Source: Gammaproteobacteria bacterium (lineage in GTDB: Bacteria; Pseudomonadota; Gammaproteobacteria; Pseudomonadales; Porticoccaceae). From it: 37,433 nucleotides of DNA. This document shows, piece by piece, positions 32,904-37,433 of this stretch (positions within the stretch are counted from its first letter, which is position 1; every line of letters starts with the position of its first letter). The notes below the pieces were generated by a model that was not told where the DNA came from, searched no databases, and saw only the letters and a list, made by a program, of their open reading frames with translations. The stretch covers positions 1-37,433 of the forward strand of contig QJWQ01000127.1 in assembly GCA_003235325.1 (NCBI GenBank). Reading direction: 5' to 3'. The position numbers were made by a program, and so were the translations under genes.

Positions 32904-33551
32904 TCAGCGCAATACAACAAAGTCCAGCGCCCGCGCCGACAGTTGGCCCGGTAGCGCCAGCGTTCCCGATTTCGTCACGACAAAACCGACGCGGGCAATA
33001 TCCTGGTATTCGATCCAGCCGTCAAGGAATTGGGGAATCGACAGGGTGACATTGCCGAAAGCAGGATCGGCGAGAAGCACTGTCCCCGAAGTGGCGCCGC
33101 GAAATACCACAAAATGCGGATAGCCCTGCAGGTTGACCGGCACGATAACGGGGGCCCGTTTGAGCAGGTCGGGCAGGGTGAGTTGCCCCAACCCTATGCC
33201 CTGGAAGCCGAGACCGTCAACAAACCGCTTGAGATCCAGAAGCGAAAAGCCCTGGCGCAGTCGCACCAGGTCAGGGTTCGCCAGGTATTCCTCCCGATTG
33301 ATCAGACCCAGGGCCACCGAGCGCTCGGTGACCGGCACGCCATGCTGGTAGCGCAGTACCGTCGCCAGCGCGGCGGCGGCGCAACTGAGTTCCCACTGCT
33401 GAAGCACGACGTTGTGCTGACGTATTTCGATCACGGACCGCACCCGCTTTGCGGCGTCTTCCGCTACCGCGGCAGCACCTTGGCAGATGCAGCTGATCAG
33501 TGCAAACCCGCACAATGTCGTGCGGATAATTGAAGCATTCGTCTGTTGCAT
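32904..33551 (-). CDS. Secreted C39-like cysteine peptidase (FapD-like)
   Basis: A 215-residue protein with a signal peptide ending near QGAAAVAEDA. The C39 catalytic set is in place: Gln at 51/52, Cys57 in QQWELSCAAAALATVLRY, His146 in YPHFVVF and Asp162 in LLADPAFG. C39 peptidases cleave after double-glycine leaders; the stand-alone secreted form FapD belongs to the Fap amyloid system. Here it lies between a gene for a small exported protein with a Gly-Gly motif and one for a coiled-coil outer-membrane barrel, on the same strand, so processing of that small protein is the obvious hypothesis. Confidence 0.85.
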   Translation of the reverse strand: MQQTNASIIRTTLCGFALISCICQGAAAVAEDAAKRVRSVIEIRQHNVVLQQWELSCAAAALATVLRYQHGVPVTERSVALGLINREEYLANPDLVRLRQGFSLLDLKRFVDGLGFQGIGLGQLTLPDLLKRAPVIVPVNLQGYPHFVVFRGATSGTVLLADPAFGNVTLSIPQFLDGWIEYQDIARVGFVVTKSGTLALPGQLSARALDFVVLR

Positions 33552-33626
33552 CGGCGTATCTCAGACCCATGTAGTGGCCGCGAGCGCGCCATGCTGACTG
33601 TTAATACGTACGGTGGGCGCGCCCAG

Positions 33627-33668
33627 CGGTTGACCCGGAAACCGGTAAGACGGTTCCCGGGTCAACCG
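33627..33668 (-). repeat. Strong hairpin after the small Gly-Gly gene
   Basis: CGGTTGACCCGG (33627-33638) pairs with CCGGGTCAACCG (33657-33668), with an inner ACCG/CGGT stem. It starts 9 nt past the stop codon and has no T-tract, which fits a processing or stability element that leaves more message for the small gene than for the peptidase. Its inner arms match the hairpin in the gene's 5' leader. Confidence 0.8.
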
Positions 33669-33677
33669 TACAGCCGC

Positions 33678-34013
33678 CTATTGATACCAGATTGCCGTGT
33701 AGGGGGTTTCGCCTGGATGATGGAACGGTCCTCCCGGATTGGAGCCGTCACCGCCACCATTGGTCGCCTGCACCGGCACTGTCAGAGAACCGGGAGCTGT
33801 GGCACCAATCGTGTAGTATTCACCTTCTACAAGGGTGCCGCCTTTGGGGCTATTGAGCACGCCGTCGGTCGTGATAACCGGGCAGACAAAGGAGCCGCCC
33901 GCGACCGAATCCATCTGCGCGTCGCTCAGGGCAACTGGCTCGGCGTATGCCCCTGCAGCGAGCAGGCAGCCGGCAAACATGGCTGAGGTCAATTTTATAG
34001 TCGCTTTGATCAT
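33678..34013 (-). CDS. Small exported protein with double-glycine motif
   Basis: A 111-residue protein. Residues 1-24 are a signal peptide (ending GAYA), followed at once by EPVALSDAQMDSVAGG with Gly39-Gly40, a motif like the end of double-glycine leaders. The remaining 71 residues have one cysteine (VCPVI), are rich in Gly/Thr/Pro with GGGDGSNPGGPFHH, and end in YTAIWYQ. Charged residues are few, as in proteins that assemble outside the cell. The ATG follows GGAGG by 8 nt. It is upstream of, and in line with, the C39-like peptidase and barrel genes and is probably their substrate. Confidence 0.75.
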   Translation of the reverse strand: MIKATIKLTSAMFAGCLLAAGAYAEPVALSDAQMDSVAGGSFVCPVITTDGVLNSPKGGTLVEGEYYTIGATAPGSLTVPVQATNGGGDGSNPGGPFHHPGETPYTAIWYQ

Positions 34014-34043
34014 TTCAGATTCCTCCAGTTGAAATACCAACAG

Positions 34044-34073
34044 ACCCGGAAAGCTCGAGCCTGTTTCCCGGGC
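34044..34073 (-). repeat. 5' leader hairpin of the small Gly-Gly gene
   Basis: ACCCGGAAA, a 12-nt spacer and TTCCCGGG form a hairpin (with one bulge) in the untranslated leader. The same two arms with another 12-nt spacer occur at 33633-33662, beyond the stop codon, in the same orientation. Confidence 0.7.
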
Positions 34074-34080
34074 GAGCGGC

Positions 34081-34108
34081 CCGATAGCCGCATTGCCCTT
34101 ACTGTCAA
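34081..34108 (-). promoter_or_regulatory. Candidate promoter of the Gly-Gly/C39/barrel unit
   Basis: A perfect TTGACA (34108 to 34103 on the minus strand) is followed after 16 nt by TATCGG (34086 to 34081). The start site would fall near 34074, giving a leader of about 60 nt that contains the hairpin at 34044-34073. Confidence 0.45.
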
Positions 34109-34443
34109 GATTACTCCTGGGGCATCCGGCAGGCATCACGAATTTGTAACAAAAGTATCACGTTGATGGCGTCCTCAATAACCACTTGCAATGTCTCGTC
34201 CAGCCGCCCATGAGAATGGCTTGTCATGCTTTTTAGCCTTTGCCTGCCTTTAATGATTGGCTTATCAATGAGACTGAAGGCGTTTGGAAATACCATTGGA
34301 GCGGCCTGGTCGAGGCCTGCGGGGAAAGGCGGTTGAAATGTAATTAAGGAAACTCTGATTAATTAACCCGGCGCACTGCTGTCCGGTTAAAACTTTGATA
34401 AAGACTAATTTTCGTATAGCTCACAAATACTTACAGCCATTTT
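34109..34443. other. Non-coding gap before the IS remnant
   Basis: No convincing gene is seen. The stretch has several AT-rich runs, an imperfect hairpin (TTAACCCGG about 34363 with CCGGTTAA about 34383), and an 18-nt sequence at 34420-34437 that recurs with one mismatch at 27176-27193. Confidence 0.4.
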
Positions 34444-34812
34444 AGGGTGTCCCCGATTTGAACGCGAATAAGGCACAACCCCCTTCTTTTCGACCTTTGG
34501 TGGAGAGGGCTGGATGAATACAGGCAAGACGTTGTTCGCGCAGATCATGGATTTTCTCCCGTGGAAAACGTTTCATCGAATCGTAGACCGCTACGATGGG
34601 GATCACAGAGTTCGCGCGTTTCCGTGTGCCGAACACTTTCGAGTCCTGGCGTTTGCACAATTGACCTACCGGGAAAGCTTGCGCGATATCGAAGCGTGTC
34701 TCTCGACGCAGTCCGCCAAGCTGTACCACATGGGTATCCGATCTCCGATCAAACGCTCTACGTTGGCCGATGCCAACGAGCGAAGGGACTGGAGAATCTA
34801 CGCCGAGTTCGA
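34444..34812 (+). mobile_element. IS4-family insertion sequence, left-end remnant
   Basis: The left terminus (AGGGTGTCCCCGATTTGAAC at about 34444) and the first 99 codons of the transposase remain; the rest of the element, including its catalytic part and right end, is gone. The break coincides with the start of a second, MITE-like sequence. Confidence 0.75.
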
Positions 34813-34912
34813 AATAAGCAGAATAAGCAGGGTCAGGTCCAACTTTTCACTACTTTTCAGGCCGACCAGCAGAGATGGGCAGGACTCAAATATGAAACAG
34901 AATCAAAGTTGA
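34514..34912 (+). pseudogene. Truncated IS4-family transposase (DUF4372 N-terminus)
   Basis: Residues 1-99 match the N-terminal DUF4372 domain of IS4-type transposases: MNTGKTLFAQIMDFLPWKTF, then LAFAQLTYRESLRDIEACL, then KLYHMGIRSPIKRSTLADAN. After RDWRIYAEF the family sequence stops and the frame runs on through unrelated DNA for 33 codons. The DDE catalytic residues, which lie in the missing C-terminal three quarters of a roughly 380-residue protein, are absent, so it cannot transpose. Confidence 0.85.
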
Positions 34913-34920
34913 ATGACCCC
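34830..34920. mobile_element. MITE-like element interrupting the IS remnant
   Basis: A 91-bp stretch with imperfect terminal inverted repeats: GGGTCAGGTCCAACTTTT at the left and CAAAGTTGAATGACCCC at the right. There is no ORF of its own. Ends of the GGGTCA...TGACCC kind are common on small non-autonomous elements in gammaproteobacteria. It ends 1 bp before the stop codon of the next gene. Confidence 0.5.
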
Positions 34921-34921
34921 A

Positions 34922-35389
34922 CTACAAATCATCGTCGGATTCGCTTTCATGGCGAAAGTGGGCGTTTAGTGAAATCCAGACCACCAGCCAGATCGCCGAA
35001 AGGATGATGAAACTGCTGTTGCCGATCAGGAACCCGACCCAGGTCGAGGTAAATTCAAAACCGGAATATCCCCGTGACGCACCGGCCTGTTCGATCAACG
35101 CCGCCAGTTCAGCCCTCAATGCCAGCACGCTCTTGATCATCCAGAAGCCGTAGATGACGATGCTGAGAAAAAACAGGAAGACCAGCCCCATGAACAGGTT
35201 GTAGAAGCCGGTTCTGGTGGCATGGAGATCCATCAGGTGTTCCTTGTTGATCCAGATGGCGACGACTATTGCCGCGCAGAAGGCTACCGACGAAACCCAC
35301 CAACTCATGCCGGTTTCCAGGAGTATTTGCAGGAACTGTTCCTTGCTCCCGATCAAGGCGACGATAACGTCGATATTCTCCTGGTTCAC
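34922..35389 (-). CDS. Hypothetical membrane protein
   Basis: A 155-residue protein with three membrane segments: around residues 30-48 (WVSSVAFCAAIVVAIWI), 62-88 (YNLFMGLVFLFFLSIVIYGF) and 116-142 (WVGFLIGNSSFIILSAIW). A short polar middle part and an acidic tail (ESESDDDL) complete it. No family is recognised. It starts with GTG after GGGGAGAG. The MITE-like element reaches to its stop codon and may have supplied part of its 3' end. Confidence 0.65.
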   Translation of the reverse strand: MNQENIDVIVALIGSKEQFLQILLETGMSWWVSSVAFCAAIVVAIWINKEHLMDLHATRTGFYNLFMGLVFLFFLSIVIYGFWMIKSVLALRAELAALIEQAGASRGYSGFEFTSTWVGFLIGNSSFIILSAIWLVVWISLNAHFRHESESDDDL

Positions 35390-35564
35390 GGCACTCTCCC
35401 CATACCACTACGCTGCTTTCCTCAGCATCTTAACGCCAGAACCGGCAATGACCCAATGTCCGGGCACAGGGTTTGCCTGGCAACCCCAATCCGGACAACG
35501 AAAGGCGCCACCCGGGGTCAAATGTTGTGAAATCTGAACAGCCCGGGGAGCAGGAGGCGATGAC

Positions 35565-35864
35565 GTGCCGATCAAGAAACGAGCCCTGCAAGCGCCAATA
35601 GACTTAACGCCCTTGCTGCTATCGCCACTAATCCTGTTTGCCCTGGCGGAAGGCTGGGTTGATTTTGGCGGTGCAGAAAAAGACGTTCTCCTCATCGTGC
35701 CCTACCTGATTTGGGCGCTCACATTCTTCGTTTGCGCAAACATACTTATCCTGAAGAGGTGGCTGCTAATCCGCTGGATCAAATGCTCGTTTGCAATCGC
35801 CACGTCGTTACTGCTTGCTTTGGCTGCAGTGGTGTATATAACGAGTAGGCTCGGGGTCTTGTGA
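35565..35864 (+). CDS. Small hypothetical membrane protein
   Basis: A 99-residue protein with three probable membrane helices (LLLSPLILFALAEGW, VPYLIWALTFFVCANILIL and SFAIATSLLLALAAVVYI) separated by short basic loops. It starts with GTG preceded by AGGAGG. No family is recognised. The gene stands alone, divergent from the preceding membrane-protein gene. Confidence 0.6.
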   Translation: MPIKKRALQAPIDLTPLLLSPLILFALAEGWVDFGGAEKDVLLIVPYLIWALTFFVCANILILKRWLLIRWIKCSFAIATSLLLALAAVVYITSRLGVL

Positions 35865-35930
35865 TGCTCGGGGGATCCATAAGGGGTGTCGCACTTAACC
35901 CGTCGTATAATTTCACTGCAAGGAGAGTTT

Positions 35931-36537
35931 ATGCCATTCACTCCATTTCACATGGGGCCAGGTATCGCCATTAAGGCGGTACTACAAGGCAGCTTCAGCC
36001 TGATGGTAGCGGTTGGTCACAATTCATTTGGGTATCCAGCCTTTAATCGTGCTGGTTACCGGTGAGGGGCATCTGCATGGATTCAGTCATACCTATGCGG
36101 GCGCCACACTCCTGGCAGTGTTCTCAGCGCTTACGGGCAAGTACCTGGCGGCGGTTGGTTGTTATGTGCTGGGACCCAATCGGCAGTGGCTGGTAAAGAT
36201 CTCCTGGCGGGTTACTTTCCTGTCCGCATTTATTGGCGCCTACAGCCATGTTTTACTTGATAGCCTCATGCACGCCGATCTGGAACCGTTTTACCCGTTT
36301 ACCACAAGTAACCGGTTTCTCGGCTTGATTTCAGTCGCGGCATTACACAAGCTTTGCCAGTACAGTGGTGCCATTGGCGGGCTGCTGTATTTTGCAATTC
36401 CGTGGCTGCAAAACCCCGGTAGCAGGTTTAACAAGCGGGACCGCATAGCTCCCCCGATATCGTGGATATCTTGCGATAATCCATTAACTTACCCTGCATG
36501 GCCGGGCAAAGAGTCCGCCTGCCCGGCAGCAGGATAG
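35931..36537 (+). pseudogene. Frameshifted membrane-bound hydrolase-like (DUF4184/YdjM-type) gene
   Basis: The gene starts at the ATG at 35931 after AAGGAG and reads MPFTPFHMGPGIAIKAVLQG, a typical start for this membrane protein family. After SLMV the frame changes: the next frame reads GWSQFI, and a third gives IQPLIVLVTGEGHLHGFSHT and continues through SHVLLDSLMHADLEPFYPF to a divergent tail. Two single-base losses near 36009 and 36030 would explain this. The His/Asp motifs of the family (HGFSH, SHVLLD) survive. The family is predicted to be a membrane-bound metal-dependent hydrolase of unknown substrate. Sequencing error is the alternative explanation. Confidence 0.7.
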
Positions 36538-36623
36538 TTGACCGGAGTCCCCCCAAAGTTCGATTTGTTTTTGACACTACCCCGTAATTTATCGATTGTG
36601 ATCTGACGGATTGATGGATATCT

Positions 36624-37433
36624 ATGAAATTTCAAACGATGGAGTCGGATTCGACCACTGATTTGCTCGGCCTGGACCGGGAGGGCTTGTTCAGCGCCTT
36701 ACAGGTTTCGGATGAAGGCCTTTCCAGCGTCGAGGCAAAGGCGCGGTTACAGCGCTTTGGCATGAATGAGATCGAATTTCACCGGGCTCGTTCACCCTGG
36801 CTGATATTTCTGGAACAGTTCAAGGATCTCTTTCCCCTGTTGCTCATGGCTGCGGCATTTCTGGCCTTCTTTGCCAATTACCTGAGCCCGAATGAGGGCT
36901 ACGAACTCATTGGCGCAGCGTTGTTGGTGGTCGTGGTGCTGAACGCCGTGGTCTCGTTTGTACAAAACTACAAGGTGGAGCAGCTTATGCTCTCCTTCCT
37001 GGATTACATTCCCAGGGAAGTGGCACTGCTGCGTGGTGGCGAGAAAGTGCTGCTCGATGCCAAGGAGGTGGTGCCGGGGGATATTCTCAACATCCAGGAA
37101 GGAGACAAGATTCCGGCGGACGGGGTGATTATCGACGCGGCCCAGTTGATGCTGGACGAGTCGATATTGACCGGGGAGTCGGAACCGGTGAGCCGGGAGA
37201 AGCTGGGCGAAACGGTCGATGAGCCCTGTCTGGCCCGATCCGGCGCCACGGTGTTGAAAGGCAATGCCCGTGTGCTGGTGACCCACACGGGAAGGTCTAC
37301 CAGCCTCGGTTCCATTTCCGCACTGTCGCAATCGGTCGAGCGTGACCTCACCCCCATGCAGCTGGAACTGCAGAATTTCGCGCGCAAGATCACCTCCCTT
37401 GCCCTGGGAATCGGCTTCGGGTTTTTCCTGATT
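36624..37433 (+). CDS. P-type cation-transporting ATPase, N-terminal part (3' truncated by window)
   Basis: 270 residues are visible and the frame is still open at the window edge. The N-terminal cation-ATPase domain (ALQVSDEGLSSVEAKARLQR, then FGMNEI) leads into two membrane helices (about residues 65-110). The actuator domain follows, with VVPGDILNIQEGDKIPADG and the dephosphorylation motif TGES at residues 183-186. A third helix begins at the end. The phosphorylation site DKTGT lies beyond the window. It resembles the P2 (calcium-type) group, but ion specificity resides in the unseen helices. The start ATG at 36624 has a weak GGAT site; the ATG at 36639 is an alternative. Confidence 0.9.
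   Translation, partial: MKFQTMESDSTTDLLGLDREGLFSALQVSDEGLSSVEAKARLQRFGMNEIEFHRARSPWLIFLEQFKDLFPLLLMAAAFLAFFANYLSPNEGYELIGAALLVVVVLNAVVSFVQNYKVEQLMLSFLDYIPREVALLRGGEKVLLDAKEVVPGDILNIQEGDKIPADGVIIDAAQLMLDESILTGESEPVSREKLGETVDEPCLARSGATVLKGNARVLVTHTGRSTSLGSISALSQSVERDLTPMQLELQNFARKITSLALGIGFGFFLI

Noticed and set aside
33627-33668. Hairpin after the Gly-Gly gene as a terminator.
   Set aside because: The stem is strong but is followed by a GC-rich sequence rather than a U-tract, and the peptidase gene lies immediately downstream on the same strand.
34111-34296. A 61-codon minus-strand ORF upstream of the Gly-Gly gene.
   Set aside because: No ribosome-binding site, and it ends at the promoter of the neighbouring unit; composition is not coding-like.

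Overview
The window is a GC-rich stretch of what looks like a gammaproteobacterial chromosome. The gene content supports this: an 803-residue FadE-type acyl-CoA dehydrogenase, CysZ, RecQ, a YchJ/SEC-C protein, Amt, a SPOR lipoprotein and a Fap-like outer-membrane gene set. A marine or soil relative of the Cellvibrionales/Pseudomonas side of the class is my guess, not something the sequence proves. No rRNA, tRNA or CRISPR array was seen.

Bases 1-9,700 hold mostly housekeeping genes: the C-terminal end of a WD40 protein, ychJ, an MFS transporter overlapping recQ, a GFA-fold protein, a bactofilin with a methyltransferase-like neighbour, and fadE directly abutted by a small cysteine-rich ORF. Bases 9,900-18,100 hold amt with a clear terminator, a DUF4404 protein, a SPOR lipoprotein, a cysZ/lemA/GIDE-EF-hand membrane cluster, an AsmA-like protein and a PAS-GGDEF protein.

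Bases 18,603-27,153 (minus strand) form one nitrogen-acquisition operon: promoter, guanidine-I (ykkC) riboswitch, ABC binding protein, permease, ATPase, two DUF1989 proteins and a 1255-residue biotin-dependent carboxylase. Automatic annotation would call this urea carboxylase, but the riboswitch and the DUF1989 pair point to guanidine: import, carboxylation to carboxyguanidine, deimination to allophanate. The allophanate hydrolase expected for the last step is not in the window. A 9-bp pairing between the aptamer's ACACG segment and bases next to the first Shine-Dalgarno suggests translational control.

Two copies of a roughly 147-nt element (22437-22582 and 27541-27688) share architecture and unpaired boxes, while their stem sequences differ and stay paired. 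One lies inside the guanidine operon and one upstream of it. I do not recognise the family, and it is the best candidate here for an undescribed structured element.

Bases 27,700-31,600 hold a membrane protein, a dynamin-like GTPase and a dienelactone-hydrolase-family protein. Bases 31,715-34,108 hold a compact minus-strand unit: a small exported protein with a double-glycine motif, a secreted C39-like peptidase and an outer-membrane barrel with a periplasmic coiled coil. It resembles a reduced Fap export system, and the small gene is bracketed by two hairpins with identical arms. The last 3 kb is a decaying accessory region: an IS4-family remnant cut off by a MITE-like element, two small membrane proteins, a frameshifted hydrolase-like gene, and the start of a P-type cation ATPase that runs off the window.
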